In this document: piece by piece, positions 38,902-48,893 of the stretch
Numbering within the stretch: the first letter of the stretch is position 1
Layout: each line of letters begins with the position of its first letter
Assembly (NCBI GenBank): GCA_945904015.1
Contig: CAMDPK010000034.1
Coordinates: forward strand, 1 to 49,638
Reading direction: 5' to 3'
Length of the DNA stretch: 49,638 nucleotides
DNA from: Candidatus Kuenenia stuttgartensis
GTDB lineage: Bacteria > Planctomycetota > Planctomycetia > Planctomycetales > Planctomycetaceae
Notes under the pieces: model-generated
What the model was told of the DNA's origin: nothing
Database searches by the model: none
The model's input: the letters and a program-made list of their open reading frames with translations, nothing else
Translations under genes and position numbers: made by a program

Positions 38902-41190
38902 ATGACCACGACTTCGCTCAACCTGCTCGCCTTCGGCTTCGCCAGTCCTGCTTTGCTGGGTTGGTTGGCGTTGGCGGCGGTGCCGGTGTTGATTCACTGG
39001 TTGTTCCGTCGCCGTTATCGCGAGGTGACTTGGGCGGCGATGCAGTTCTTGCATGCGGCGGCTCGCAAGCAATCGCGAAGGACTCGGTTGGAGCAACTGC
39101 TCTTGCTGGCGGCGCGAGTCTTGATCCTCGCTCTGATTGTGTTTGCGTTCGCAAGGCCACGCTGGACGGATGCCGGCAAGCTCGCGCGAGCGACGCCGCC
39201 GACGTTGCGAGTGATCGTGCTCGATGCGTCGCTGAGCCTGGGACGCAAAGCGGCGGCGGCCGCAGGAGGGACGTCCTCGACGTTGTTCGACGCAGGCAAG
39301 ATGATCGCGCGCGAACTTGTCAAAAAGAGTCCTTCCGGCGATCGCTTTGCGCTGGCACGCATTGCCGGTTCTGAGCCGCGTTTGCTGATCCGTCAGCCGA
39401 CGCTCGTGGCCAGCGGCGTGCTGGACGAAATCGACCGGCTGCCACTGACATTCGAGCGTGGCGACGTCGCTTCGACGCTGCGGCAAGTCCACGAACTGAT
39501 CGCCACCAAACAACCGCATGAGCGCTGCGAGGTCATCGTCATCTCCGACTTCCAAGCGGAGAATTGGACCGTGGGGCACGCTTCCAGCTTGCCGGGGTTG
39601 GAAAGGCAAGCTGGAAGCGTGCCCCACGAAATGGTGTTGATCGACGTCGGATCGGCGTTGCCGGACAACGCGGCGGTTGTCGGACTGACCACTGATCCGC
39701 CGATCCTCGCGGCCGAGCAACCAATGTCCGTGACTGTGACGCTCCGCAATTCAGGAGCCGTTCCGCTGTCTGCGCGACGAGTCGAGTTGCGCATCGATGA
39801 GCAACTGGCAGATTCGCGGCGTGTCGATATGCCGCTCGGCCAAGACGCGACGGTTGAGTTCTCGATCACCGCTCCGGCGTCGGGCGAGCACACGTTGTCG
39901 GTGCGGCTGGAAGAGGATTCGCTGTTTGCCGACAACGAACGCTGGTTGCCGTTGAGCGTGCGATCGGAATTGAGCGTGTTGTTGGTCAACGGTCGCCCCT
40001 CGGCCCGGCCACGCGAGGCGGCGACGTTCTTCGTCGAGCAAGCGTTGTCCCCAAAAACAGCCGCTCGCGCGGCGAGTTCACGCTGGCTGCAAGTGACGAC
40101 GGTCCCGGATTCCGAACTGGCGAACGTCGAACTCGACCGGCACGATGTCGTCTTCGTCTGCGATGTCGGCACGTTGACCGAATTGGACGTCGAACGTCTG
40201 CGCCGCTTTGCGGAAAGCGGAGGCGGAGTCATCGTGTCGCTCGGCCCGTCAGTCTCGGTCGAGAAGCTCAACGAATTCGCGTTTGGACCGCGCGGGCTGA
40301 TGTCGCTGCGATTGAACGAAGTCGTCACGAGCACGAACGACGACGGCACTCCGTCCGTGCTCGGTTTCGATCCCGGCGACTTCGCGCATCCGTTGCTCCG
40401 CGAGTTTCGAGGCAATCCGGGAGCCGGCTTGGAAACCGCTCTGATTCGGCAATTCGTGCGAGCCGAATCGACCGACGCGAAACGCCTCGAACACGATGTC
40501 GCGCTCCGATTCTCCAACGGCGATCCAGCGATCGTGACTCAGTCACTCGGCCGTGGCCGTTGCGTGCTTGTCACGACATCGCTCGACGAGACGTGGGGCG
40601 AGTGGGCCATCTGGGCGGCGGGCTTCGTGCCGCTGGTCCATGAACTGACGGAGTACGCCGCCACGGGACGCTCACAGCCACGCGAATCACTCGTCGGCGA
40701 ATTGATTCAACGTGAAACTCCGAACGGTTTGATGAGCGTCACGCTGACATCGCCTGATGGAATCGCGCGAACGCTGACGCCGGTGGATCGCGACGGTCGA
40801 TCGCTGATCGTCATCAACGACACGCTCCGCCCCGGCAACTACTCGCTGACGAGCACCGTGGCCTCCGTCACAACCGAACGATTCGCGATCAACGTCGATC
40901 CGCGCGAGAGCGATCCGCGCCGGCTCGATCCGCGTGATTGGGCCACGTCCCATGACAACGAGCAAACTCACGGCATCGTCGTGCGCGACGCGAACTCGCC
41001 AGCAACGGCACCAGCCAACGACTCGGAGCCGGACTCCCATTCGCTGACGATCAACCTGCTCGTGGCCGTGTTGGCACTGCTGTTGGTCGAACAAGCGCTC
41101 GCGTGGCGCTTTACGGTCGGAGCCGTGGTCGCAATCCTCTTGCTCTCTCTCGCAGTGATCTGGACGGCGATGCGATTCTTCTACCCCTAA
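38902..41190 (+). CDS. BatA/von Willebrand-type membrane protein
   Basis: The 762-residue protein begins with the BatA-type N-terminus: a membrane helix ([20 protein letters not shown]) then the [15 protein letters not shown] segment and a second helix ([20 protein letters not shown]). A von Willebrand A-like domain ([21 protein letters not shown]) follows; the DxSxS metal motif is partial. Two C-terminal helices end the protein. Planctomycetes encode such proteins in MoxR/BatA clusters linked to stress and surface functions, but no MoxR ATPase is here. Residues 224-242 are an in-frame palindromic insert. Confidence 0.87.
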   Translation: MTTTSLNLLAFGFASPALLGWLALAAVPVLIHWLFRRRYREVTWAAMQFLHAAARKQSRRTRLEQLLLLAARVLILALIVFAFARPRWTDAGKLARATPPTLRVIVLDASLSLGRKAAAAAGGTSSTLFDAGKMIARELVKKSPSGDRFALARIAGSEPRLLIRQPTLVASGVLDEIDRLPLTFERGDVASTLRQVHELIATKQPHERCEVIVISDFQAENWTVGHASSLPGLERQAGSVPHEMVLIDVGSALPDNAAVVGLTTDPPILAAEQPMSVTVTLRNSGAVPLSARRVELRIDEQLADSRRVDMPLGQDATVEFSITAPASGEHTLSVRLEEDSLFADNERWLPLSVRSELSVLLVNGRPSARPREAATFFVEQALSPKTAARAASSRWLQVTTVPDSELANVELDRHDVVFVCDVGTLTELDVERLRRFAESGGGVIVSLGPSVSVEKLNEFAFGPRGLMSLRLNEVVTSTNDDGTPSVLGFDPGDFAHPLLREFRGNPGAGLETALIRQFVRAESTDAKRLEHDVALRFSNGDPAIVTQSLGRGRCVLVTTSLDETWGEWAIWAAGFVPLVHELTEYAATGRSQPRESLVGELIQRETPNGLMSVTLTSPDGIARTLTPVDRDGRSLIVINDTLRPGNYSLTSTVASVTTERFAINVDPRESDPRRLDPRDWATSHDNEQTHGIVVRDANSPATAPANDSEPDSHSLTINLLVAVLALLLVEQALAWRFTVGAVVAILLLSLAVIWTAMRFFYP
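39570..39628. repeat. In-frame REP-pair element inside the BatA gene
   Basis: Perfect 24-bp arms (39570-39593, 39605-39628) flank an 11-nt spacer. Bounded by GTGGG and CCCAC (39571-39627) it is 57 nt, 19 codons, starts at a codon boundary and encodes [19 protein letters not shown]. Its arms match the family at 3571, 18287 and 35917. Confidence 0.9.
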
Positions 41191-41214
41191 TCCCCAACCC
41201 CTGATCCCACCCCT

Positions 41215-41997
41215 ATGCCTGAAACCATCCAAGCCAGCATCTACGACTTCCCGCAGTACTACGAATTGCTGTTCGGCTCGGACTGGCGAGCGGAGTTCCA
41301 TTTCCTGCGCGGTTGCTTCGAGCGGCATGCGACTCGCAAAGTCCGCAAGGTCTTCGAGCCAGCGTGCGGGACTGGTCGGCTGCTGCTGCAATTCGCGAAG
41401 GCGGGGAACAAGGTCAGCGGAAATGACCTCAACGAGAAAGCGGTCGCGTACTGCAACGAACGGCTTCGCAAGCACGGTTTCGCCAAGTGCGTGACCGTCG
41501 GCGACATGGCCGACTTCCGGCTCAAGCATCCGGTCGATGCCGCGTTCAACACGATCAACACGTTTCGGCATCTGCCGACCGAAGAAACGGCAGAGGCCCA
41601 TCTGAAGTGCATGGCAGCGGCACTGGCTCCGGGAGGAATCTATGCTCTCGGCCTGCACCTGCTACCGACACGCGGACCGCACGACGACGAGGAATCGTGG
41701 ATCGCTCGGCGCGGGCATGTGCAGGTCTGCTCGCGGATGTGGTCCAAGCGAGTCGATCGCAAAGGCCGCATGGAGTACCTCGGCATGACGCTCGACATCT
41801 GGATGCCGACGAAGCATTTCCGCATCGAAGACGAGATGCACTACCGGACTTACACGGCGGCCCAGATGACTGATTTGTTGTCGCGAGTCCCCGAACTCGA
41901 ACACGTCGCGACCTACGACTTCGCCTACGACCTGAAGAAGCCGGTGAAGATCGGGCCGATGACGCAGGACGTTGTGCTGATCCTGCGACGAACGTAG
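41215..41997 (+). CDS. Class I SAM-dependent methyltransferase
   Basis: The 260-residue enzyme shows motif I VFEPACGTGRLL, an acidic residue at the end of strand 2 (SGNDLNE), and GDMADF and FNTINTFRHL motifs. It is cytoplasmic. The substrate cannot be inferred; small-molecule methyltransferases of this type are diverse. It starts 25 nt after the BatA gene and may share its transcript. Its TAG stop (41995-41997) is the T-A-G of a GTAG repeat head. Confidence 0.88.
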   Translation: MPETIQASIYDFPQYYELLFGSDWRAEFHFLRGCFERHATRKVRKVFEPACGTGRLLLQFAKAGNKVSGNDLNEKAVAYCNERLRKHGFAKCVTVGDMADFRLKHPVDAAFNTINTFRHLPTEETAEAHLKCMAAALAPGGIYALGLHLLPTRGPHDDEESWIARRGHVQVCSRMWSKRVDRKGRMEYLGMTLDIWMPTKHFRIEDEMHYRTYTAAQMTDLLSRVPELEHVATYDFAYDLKKPVKIGPMTQDVVLILRRT

Positions 41998-42108
41998 CCA
42001 TCACCGCTCCGCGTGATGAGCCTTTTTGGCAATACGCTTTGGACGCTTCAAGACCGATCGTGAGTCAAACGCGAAAGGCTCGTCACGCGGAGCGGTGACG
42101 GCTACGTT
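41991..42108. repeat. REP-pair element after the methyltransferase gene
   Basis: 32-bp arms (41991-42022, 42077-42108) pair with two mismatches around a 54-nt spacer. GTAGCC heads begin 3 nt inside each end; the inner hairpin is TCACCGC with GCGTGA. A decayed copy lies at 6303. The left head supplies the stop codon of the methyltransferase gene. Confidence 0.86.
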
Positions 42109-42218
42109 CAGGCCGGCTGAAGACGGAACTCCGAACTTTTGCTGGCCCTGTTGCCGATACCAAGCTACGATCAGCCGCGACTGATGCGTTCTCCATCGAC
42201 CTTTGAGGGTCTCGAACC

Positions 42219-43649
42219 ATGCTGACGATGCTTGGAAGTCCGCGACGATGTTGCGATGGAATCACTCGGCGCGAGACGCTGAAAGCCGGAGCTTTGTCCG
42301 CTCTCGGCGGCTTTGGACTGCCGCAGATGCTGGCGGCTGAGGAAGCCGGTCAAGTTGGGCACGCGAAAGCCAAGAATGTCATCTTTATCTTCTTGCTGGG
42401 CGGCGCGGCGACGCAGGACATGTACGACCTGAAGCCGGAAGGCCCGTCGGAAACACGCGGCGAGTTCCGGCCGATCGCGTCCAACGTCCCCGGCATCGAC
42501 GTCTGCGAGCACTTGCCGCAGTTCGCGCAGTGGGCGAACCGCACGGCGTTCATCCGCTCGATCAACCACAAGGCCGGCTGTCACAACTGCCTGCCCTGCT
42601 ACACCGGCTACGACTTGATGCCGCCGGATCAGCACCCGCGCGACACTGATCCGCCGAGCATGGGGTCCGTCTGCGAGTATCTGAGTGCGGGCCGCAAGAG
42701 TTTGCCCGATTATCTTTTCCTGCCCGTGTGGCTCGGCTGGGGCCAAGCATTTCGCCGTTCCGGCCCGTACGGCGGATTCCTCGGCAAGCGATTCGATCCG
42801 TTGACGACCGAGTCCATGCCGTACCACGACAAGGATTCATTCGCGCCGTCGCCGGGCAATCCGCAGATCGTGCGTGGCGCACCGCTGCTGCCAAACAGCA
42901 TGCTGAAAGATGGCATGACGGTGGACCGCTTGAACTCGCGACGATCGTTGCTGCAACAGATTGACGATCAGCGGCAGAAGGCCGAGCAAGCTCTCGCGTC
43001 CGCTTCCTTCGACCGCAATCAACAGCGTGCATTCGATGTGCTGACTTCGTCGAAGCTCCGCACGGCGTTCGACCTGAGCCTCGAAGATCCGAAGACGGTC
43101 GATCGCTACGGCAACACGCTGTTCGGCAACTCGACGTTGATTGCTCGGCGGCTGATCGAACAGGGCGTTCGCTTCGTGAACGTGACGTGGGATTTGTTCT
43201 GGGGACCGGTCAACGTCGATTACGACGCTTGGGACACTCATCAGAAAAACTTCCACATCTTGAAGAACAACAAGCTGCCGGGCTTCGATCAAACCTATTC
43301 GGCGTTGCTGCAAGATCTCGAAGCGCGTGGCCTGTTGGACGAGACGCTCATCGTCGTCACCAGCGAGATGGGCCGCACTCCGCGAGTGAACGGCAACGCG
43401 GGCCGCGACCATTGGACGAACTGCTACGGCTCGCTGCTGGCCGGAGCCGGCATTCGCGGCGGCACCGTTTACGGAGCCTCCGATTCGCAAGCCGCGTATG
43501 TGAAGGACAAGCCGGTTCGACCGGCTGATCTGTGCGCGACGATTTATCGCTGTCTCGGCATCGACCCCGAACTGCGCGTTCCCGATCACAACAATCGCCC
43601 GGTCGAAATCGCACAGGGCGGACTGCCGATCGAGGAAGTACTGGCGTGA
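42219..43649 (+). CDS. DUF1501 protein, first gene of a three-gene run
   Basis: This 476-residue DUF1501 protein has a twin-arginine-like start (ITRRETLKAGALSALGGFG). Motifs are FIFLLGGAATQDMYDLKP, VVTSEMGRTP (Glu-Met in place of Glu-Phe) and GRDHWTNCYG. GAGG lies upstream of the ATG. It leads a run with a PPC-domain protein and a DUF1549/1553 protein. A cysteine-rich stretch GCHNCLPC near residue 120 is unusual for the family. Confidence 0.9.
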   Translation: MLTMLGSPRRCCDGITRRETLKAGALSALGGFGLPQMLAAEEAGQVGHAKAKNVIFIFLLGGAATQDMYDLKPEGPSETRGEFRPIASNVPGIDVCEHLPQFAQWANRTAFIRSINHKAGCHNCLPCYTGYDLMPPDQHPRDTDPPSMGSVCEYLSAGRKSLPDYLFLPVWLGWGQAFRRSGPYGGFLGKRFDPLTTESMPYHDKDSFAPSPGNPQIVRGAPLLPNSMLKDGMTVDRLNSRRSLLQQIDDQRQKAEQALASASFDRNQQRAFDVLTSSKLRTAFDLSLEDPKTVDRYGNTLFGNSTLIARRLIEQGVRFVNVTWDLFWGPVNVDYDAWDTHQKNFHILKNNKLPGFDQTYSALLQDLEARGLLDETLIVVTSEMGRTPRVNGNAGRDHWTNCYGSLLAGAGIRGGTVYGASDSQAAYVKDKPVRPADLCATIYRCLGIDPELRVPDHNNRPVEIAQGGLPIEEVLA

Positions 43650-43656
43650 GTTTGAT

Positions 43657-43685
43657 CGTGGCCGATGCAAGCTGCATCGGCCACG
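43657..43685 (+). repeat. Hairpin after the DUF1501 gene
   Basis: A 13-bp perfect stem (CGTGGCCGATGCA with TGCATCGGCCACG) and 3-nt loop start 8 nt past the stop codon. It carries a GTGG head and may be a single REP or a terminator; no T-run follows. Confidence 0.55.
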
Positions 43686-43886
43686 GGTCGAGCCCGCACG
43701 ACCGGAACAATCCGGCGACGTCCGGAAAGTCGTCCCCCTTTCGCTTTGACCAATGGCGAGGCCACTTCTATATTGGCCAGCCATCAAAGCCTTCCCATAC
43801 GACCGGAACGAGTCCTCCCCCGCCGTTGGTCGCTGACGTGACAGGATGTGACGCCAGAGACTCCTACCTTCCTAGGCGTGAGGTGC

Positions 43887-46196
43887 ATGTTGAGACGTAG
43901 CAACTTTGTCCCCTGTGTTTTGGCGAGCGTCATGCTCCTCTTGGCTGCTAGCCAAGTTTCCGCTCAGGCTCCCGCGATCACTTACACGATTCCGCTGGCT
44001 CTGAAACCCGGCCAACCGAACGACCTCAAATTGCAGGGGGGTGCTTTGGTTGGTCCGACAGAGTTATGGACGAGCTTCGCGGCTCAGAGCGTGCTCAAAC
44101 CGGACGTGCCGATGAACGGCATGAACGCGGCCGAGTGCGTCTATGCCGTGACCGTCCCCAGTGACGTTCCGGTTGGCATCTACGGCGTCCGAGTTGCGAC
44201 CGCCAACGGCATCTCGCCGATTCGGTTGGTCGTGATCGACGACTTGCCATCAGTCGCTCAAGCCGCGGGCAATGCCGTACCAACGGGCGCGCAGGCCCTG
44301 ACGCTGCCGACAGCCGTCGATGGGCAAGTCGGCAATCTGAGTCAGCATTACTTCAAATTCACGGTCGCAGCCGGACAGGTCGTGACCTTCGATCTGCTCG
44401 CGCGGCGAATTGGATCGACGCTCGATCCGATGATCCGGTTACTTGACGTGAAGGGGCGTGAGTTGGCTTACAGCGACGACGTTCCCGGCCTGCGGTCTGA
44501 TAGCCGCTTGTGCTACACGTTCAAAGACGCGGGCGAGTACATGCTCGAAGTCCGTGACATCCGCTTTCAAGGGAGTGCCAATCACTTCTTCCGGCTGCGG
44601 ATCGGCGACTTCCCGTGCGTGACAGTGCCATATCCACTGGCGGTCAAGAAGGGTGCTCCAGGCAATGTGAACTTTGCCGGATTGCATCTCGATGGCGTGC
44701 CGCCCGCAGCCGTGAATTTCCCCGCCGATGCGGCCTTCTCCTGGGCGTCGGTCGGAGCCAAACGAGCCAACGGGGCCAGCAGCGGCTTCGCACAGGTCGC
44801 CGTCAGTGATCGCGATGAGTTTCTCGAAACCGAACCGAACGACGATCCGAAAGCTCCGAACCGAGTCGATCTCGCGCAAGGCATCAACGGCCGCTTTGAC
44901 AAGGTCGGCGACATCGACCACTTCGTCTTCGCGGCGAAGAAGGGTCAGGCAATGACCTTTACCGGCATCACGCGGCGACAAGGGTCGCCCGCGGCGCTGA
45001 TGATGCGAGTTCTGAACGCAGCGGGTGGGCAACTCGCCGCGAAGGAAGACTTCGGAGCGATTGACCCGACCTTCGATTTCACGTTCCCGGACGACGGCGA
45101 CTACACGCTCGCCGTGCAAGACCTGCATCGCCAAGGTGGAGCTCAGTACGCCTACCGCATCGTGGCGACCCCGGTGCAAACGGGATTCACGCTGTCCTCT
45201 TCGGCTGACACGCTCAACGCCGTCGCCGGTGGTACGACGATGGTCACGGTGACGGCCGTGCGGAAGGGTTATGCGGGCACGATTATTGTCTCCGCGATTG
45301 ACCTGCCGGCCGGAGTGACCAGCAGCCCGACGTTCATCGGTCCCGGTCGTGACAACGCCGTTCTGACGTTGCGATCCACGCCCGAAGCGGTCGCTGGCAA
45401 GGTCGTTCTTGCCAAGATCGTCGGCACGGCGCAGATCAACAACGCCGAGTTCAAGGCGGTCTCGTCAGTCTCACCTGCTCTCACGACATTGTTCGCGGGA
45501 TTGCCGTGGCCTCCGCAGAATTTGACGAGTTCGTTTGCAGTCGGAGTCTCACCCAAGATGCCGATCAGCCTGACGGCCGAGCCTGCCGAACTGATCTTTG
45601 GCAAAGACCTCACCGCGACCGTGAAAATCAAAGTCGCTCGCCAAGAGAAGTTCGACGAAGCGATCACGATTGCCGTCACTCCCGTTGCTCCGGCCGGCCT
45701 GCCCGCAGGCATCACCGCCGCCGTGAAGCCGATCGTCAAGGGGACGAACGAAATCGACATTGTCTTCACCGCAAACGCTCAAGCCCCGCTCGGCGAATTC
45801 ACCGTCGTGCTGACGGGTGCCATCAATCAGAACAACGTCAACACGACTCAACCGACCCCCGGTATCACGTTGCGTCTGCGGTCGCCGTTTGAAGTGGCTG
45901 TGAAACTCGATGCCGAGAAAGTCGCTCGCGGCGGCACGCTGAAAGGCAAAGTGACCATCGACCGCAATCCGGCGTTCAAAGGTCCGATCACGCTGGCGTT
46001 GCAAAACCTGCCGAAAGGTGTCACCGTCGCGGCCGCAACTGTCGCCGAAGGAGCCGCCGAAGCCGAAATCGTCCTGACCGTCGCCGCCGATGCCGCTCAA
46101 GGAGCTGTCAATAATATCAACGTCAAAGGAGACGCGATGAACGGTGCCGCCAAACTCACTGGCACATCACCGAACATCGCACTGACCGTGGAATAG
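43887..46196 (+). CDS. Exported PPC-domain protein
   Basis: The 769-residue protein has a signal peptide (VLASVMLLLAASQVSAQA). Two pre-peptidase C-terminal (PPC) beta-sandwich domains follow: HYFKFTVAAGQVVTFDLLAR with SDDVPGLRSDSRL, and IDHFVFAAKKGQAMTFTGIT with DGDYTLAVQDLHRQGG. The rest is repeated immunoglobulin-like modules. PPC domains bind surfaces or polymers. I chose the ATG at 43887 because the signal peptide starts there. It lies between DUF1501 and DUF1549/1553 genes. Confidence 0.88.
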   Translation: MLRRSNFVPCVLASVMLLLAASQVSAQAPAITYTIPLALKPGQPNDLKLQGGALVGPTELWTSFAAQSVLKPDVPMNGMNAAECVYAVTVPSDVPVGIYGVRVATANGISPIRLVVIDDLPSVAQAAGNAVPTGAQALTLPTAVDGQVGNLSQHYFKFTVAAGQVVTFDLLARRIGSTLDPMIRLLDVKGRELAYSDDVPGLRSDSRLCYTFKDAGEYMLEVRDIRFQGSANHFFRLRIGDFPCVTVPYPLAVKKGAPGNVNFAGLHLDGVPPAAVNFPADAAFSWASVGAKRANGASSGFAQVAVSDRDEFLETEPNDDPKAPNRVDLAQGINGRFDKVGDIDHFVFAAKKGQAMTFTGITRRQGSPAALMMRVLNAAGGQLAAKEDFGAIDPTFDFTFPDDGDYTLAVQDLHRQGGAQYAYRIVATPVQTGFTLSSSADTLNAVAGGTTMVTVTAVRKGYAGTIIVSAIDLPAGVTSSPTFIGPGRDNAVLTLRSTPEAVAGKVVLAKIVGTAQINNAEFKAVSSVSPALTTLFAGLPWPPQNLTSSFAVGVSPKMPISLTAEPAELIFGKDLTATVKIKVARQEKFDEAITIAVTPVAPAGLPAGITAAVKPIVKGTNEIDIVFTANAQAPLGEFTVVLTGAINQNNVNTTQPTPGITLRLRSPFEVAVKLDAEKVARGGTLKGKVTIDRNPAFKGPITLALQNLPKGVTVAAATVAEGAAEAEIVLTVAADAAQGAVNNINVKGDAMNGAAKLTGTSPNIALTVE

Positions 46197-46201
46197 TTTT
46201 G

Positions 46202-46249
46202 AACCACAAAGTCACGAAGAATTCTTCGTGCCTTTGTGTCTTGGTGGTT
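46202..46249. repeat. Dispersed palindromic repeat before the DUF1549/1553 gene
   Basis: A central 18-nt perfect palindrome (CACGAAGAATTCTTCGTG, 46213-46230) is extended by imperfect AACCAC...GTGGTT arms. The sequence is of a kind widely seen in bacterial genomes that yields spurious N-termini (LCVLVV). The next gene starts 28 nt downstream of it. Confidence 0.75.
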
Positions 46250-46276
46250 ACCCAAAAAACTCTTGAGGGTGCTGAC

Positions 46277-48709
46277 ATGAAGACGAATTCAATCCTGGCT
46301 GTGCTTGCGGGATTTGCCGCATCTCTTTGTTCGTTCGCCACCGCCGCCGATCCCGGAGCGATCTCGCTCGATCCGGGCAAGTTTGAGTTGCGAGGCGGTC
46401 GCGCTCAGCAACAACTTGTCGTCAGCGGCACGTTCAGCGCGGATGACATTCGCGATCTGACGAATGCAGGCGTGCAATTCGCCTCGTCGAATCCGGCAGT
46501 CGTGAAGATCGAAGGGACGCTCGCGAAGCCAGTCGCCGACGGGACCGCTCAGATCACCGCGACGCTGGGTGCGCTCAAAGCCACGACGGAAGTGACCGTC
46601 AAAGAAATGGCGATGCCGTCGCCGGTCAGCTTCAAAAACGAAACGCTCGCCGCGCTCACCAAAGCCGGATGCAACATGGGAGCTTGTCACGGTTCGCCGT
46701 CGGGCAAAGGCGGTTTCCGTTTATCTCTGCGAGCCTTCGATCCGACGATCGACACACTCACGCTGCGATCTGAATTCATGCAGCGTCGCGTCAACACGGT
46801 CCAACCCGACGAAAGCCTGTTGCTGAAGAAGCCGCTGATGGAAGTCGCTCACGGTGGCGGGCGCCGATTGAAGAAAGGCGATGCCGCTCACAAGGCGTTG
46901 CATGGTTGGATTGGTGAAGGTCTCCGGATGGACGCCGAGGGCGTGCCCGATCTCGTGAAGATGGAGATGTTCCCAAACAAACGCATCTTCAAGCCAGCCG
47001 CCAAAGAGCAGCAGTTAATCGTGATGGGCACATACTCTGACGGCAGCGTTCGCGATATCACGGCGTTGACCGTTTTCAGTTCGTCGAACGAACAAGTCGG
47101 CAGCGTTTCGGAAACGGGCTTGGTGTCGAAGTCCGGCCGCGGCGAAACCGCTATCCTCGGCCGTATTCTCGACAAAATGACGACCGGCTTCGTCACGTTC
47201 CTCGAAGACGTCCCCGGATTCGCGTGGAACAACCCGCAGCCGAACAATTTTGTGGACAACCTCGTCTTCGAGAAGTTGCAACAACTTCAAATTCTGCCGA
47301 GCGATCTTTGCTCGGACGAAGAATTCCTCCGCCGGGTTTATCTCGACGTCACCGGCCGCTTGCCGACCATCGAAGAATCGACCGCGTACCTGGCCAACGC
47401 TGCCCCCGACAAGCGTGCTCAGTTGATCGACACGCTCGTCGAGAGCGACGACTTCGCTGATTTCTGGACACTGAAATGGACCGACATCCTGCGCTCGAAT
47501 AGCAAGAAGGTCACGGCCATCGGCACGCACAAGTTCCGCCGCTGGGTCTACGACTCGATCCGCACCGACAAGCCGTTCAATCAGTTCGCTCGTGAATTGC
47601 TGACCGCCAGCGGCAGCGTCTTCGAGAACCCGGCCGCGAACTACTGGCGAGCCAGCCGCGATCCGAACGACGCCGTCGAGACCACCGCTCAGCTTTTCCT
47701 CGGCATCCGCATTCAATGCGCGAAGTGCCACAACCATCCGTTCGAGCGTTGGTCGCAGGACAACTACTACGGCATCGCCGCAGCCTTCACGCGAATCGCT
47801 CGCCAGAAGGGTGACACCGCCGACGAGGAGATCATCTACCCGATGCCGACCGGTGAGATCACTCAGCCGCGCACCGGCAAACAAATGAAAGTGCATTTGC
47901 TGTTGAAGGGCGACGTCGATGACGCCGTCGGACAGGACCGCCGCGAAGTCTTTGCGGGTTGGTTGACCTCTGGCGACAATCCGTTCTTCGCTCGCGCAGC
48001 AGTGAACCGCATCTGGGGCCATCTGCTCGGCCGAGGCATCGTCGAGCCGGTCGACGACTTCCGCGACTCGAACCCGCCGTCGAATGCCAAACTGCTGGAT
48101 GAACTCGCCTCGCAGTTCGTGAAGAACAACTTCAGCACGAAATTCGTCGTGAAGACAATTCTCAAGAGCCGCACCTACCAGCTCAGCAGCCGCAAGAACA
48201 ACTTCAACAAGGACGACGAGATTTACAGCTCGCACTCGAACACGCGGCTGCTCTCCGCCGAGCAACTGCTCGACGCGATCTGCCAAGTCACGAGCGTTCC
48301 CGAAACCTTCGCCGGCCTGCCTCCCGGCACGCGAGCCGTCTCGCTGGCCGATCCTCCGACCGACCACTACTTCCTGAAGATCTTTGGCCAGCCGCAGCGC
48401 GAGATGGCCTGCCAATGCGAACGCTCGAACGAGTCAAACCTGTCGCAAGCCCTGCAAATGATCAACGGCCCGACGGTCCACGGAAAGCTCCGAGCCGACA
48501 CCGGCCGCATCGCCGTCTTCGCGAAGGAGAACAAGCCGGATGACGAGGTCATCACGACGCTGTACCTCGCCGCTCTGTCGCGAAAACCGACGCAGGCAGA
48601 ACTCGACGCCGCGAAAAAACACATCGCCGCTCAAGCTGACCGCCGCTTGGCCTTGGAAGACGTGGGATGGGCGATCCTGAACTCGAAGGAGTTCTTGTTC
48701 CAGCATTGA
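46277..48709 (+). CDS. DUF1549/DUF1553 protein with Big-like domain and CX4CH motif
   Basis: This exported protein has 810 residues. The signal peptide (MKTNSILAVLAGFAASLCSF) precedes a Big-like domain, then CNMGACHG starting at Cys132 (CX4CH, as in the giant gene at 31836), DUF1549 (RRVYLDVTGRLPTIEE) with CAKCH starting at Cys481, and DUF1553 (NPFFARAAVNRIWGHLLGRG, MACQCERS). The ATG at 46277 is chosen because the extension to 46199 translates a repeat. It is the third gene of the run with DUF1501 and PPC proteins. Confidence 0.92.
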   Translation: MKTNSILAVLAGFAASLCSFATAADPGAISLDPGKFELRGGRAQQQLVVSGTFSADDIRDLTNAGVQFASSNPAVVKIEGTLAKPVADGTAQITATLGALKATTEVTVKEMAMPSPVSFKNETLAALTKAGCNMGACHGSPSGKGGFRLSLRAFDPTIDTLTLRSEFMQRRVNTVQPDESLLLKKPLMEVAHGGGRRLKKGDAAHKALHGWIGEGLRMDAEGVPDLVKMEMFPNKRIFKPAAKEQQLIVMGTYSDGSVRDITALTVFSSSNEQVGSVSETGLVSKSGRGETAILGRILDKMTTGFVTFLEDVPGFAWNNPQPNNFVDNLVFEKLQQLQILPSDLCSDEEFLRRVYLDVTGRLPTIEESTAYLANAAPDKRAQLIDTLVESDDFADFWTLKWTDILRSNSKKVTAIGTHKFRRWVYDSIRTDKPFNQFARELLTASGSVFENPAANYWRASRDPNDAVETTAQLFLGIRIQCAKCHNHPFERWSQDNYYGIAAAFTRIARQKGDTADEEIIYPMPTGEITQPRTGKQMKVHLLLKGDVDDAVGQDRREVFAGWLTSGDNPFFARAAVNRIWGHLLGRGIVEPVDDFRDSNPPSNAKLLDELASQFVKNNFSTKFVVKTILKSRTYQLSSRKNNFNKDDEIYSSHSNTRLLSAEQLLDAICQVTSVPETFAGLPPGTRAVSLADPPTDHYFLKIFGQPQREMACQCERSNESNLSQALQMINGPTVHGKLRADTGRIAVFAKENKPDDEVITTLYLAALSRKPTQAELDAAKKHIAAQADRRLALEDVGWAILNSKEFLFQH

Positions 48710-48739
48710 TCGCGTTGAGCAACGCTTTGTCACATCATT

Positions 48740-48787
48740 CTGCCCTCATCGTTCTGCCAACAAAATTTGGCAGAACGATGGGGGCAG
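48740..48787 (+). repeat. REP-like hairpin after the DUF1549/1553 gene
   Basis: 21-bp arms (48740-48760, 48767-48787) pair with one mismatch around a 6-nt loop (CAAAAT). The hairpin lies 30 nt after the stop and could end the transcript of the three-gene run; no T-run follows. Confidence 0.7.
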
Positions 48788-48893
48788 AACTATTTGGAGG
48801 AGGAAGGGCGACGCTGTCGATCCACGGTGATTCACGATAGAAAGGTGGCGTATTCGATGAATCCGACATATTCGATTTTGAGTGAGCTGGATC

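Noticed and set aside
46199..46276. N-terminal extension MNHKVTKNS... of the DUF1549/1553 protein
   Set aside because: It begins at a TTG inside a dispersed repeat; the signal peptide at 46277 is the better start.
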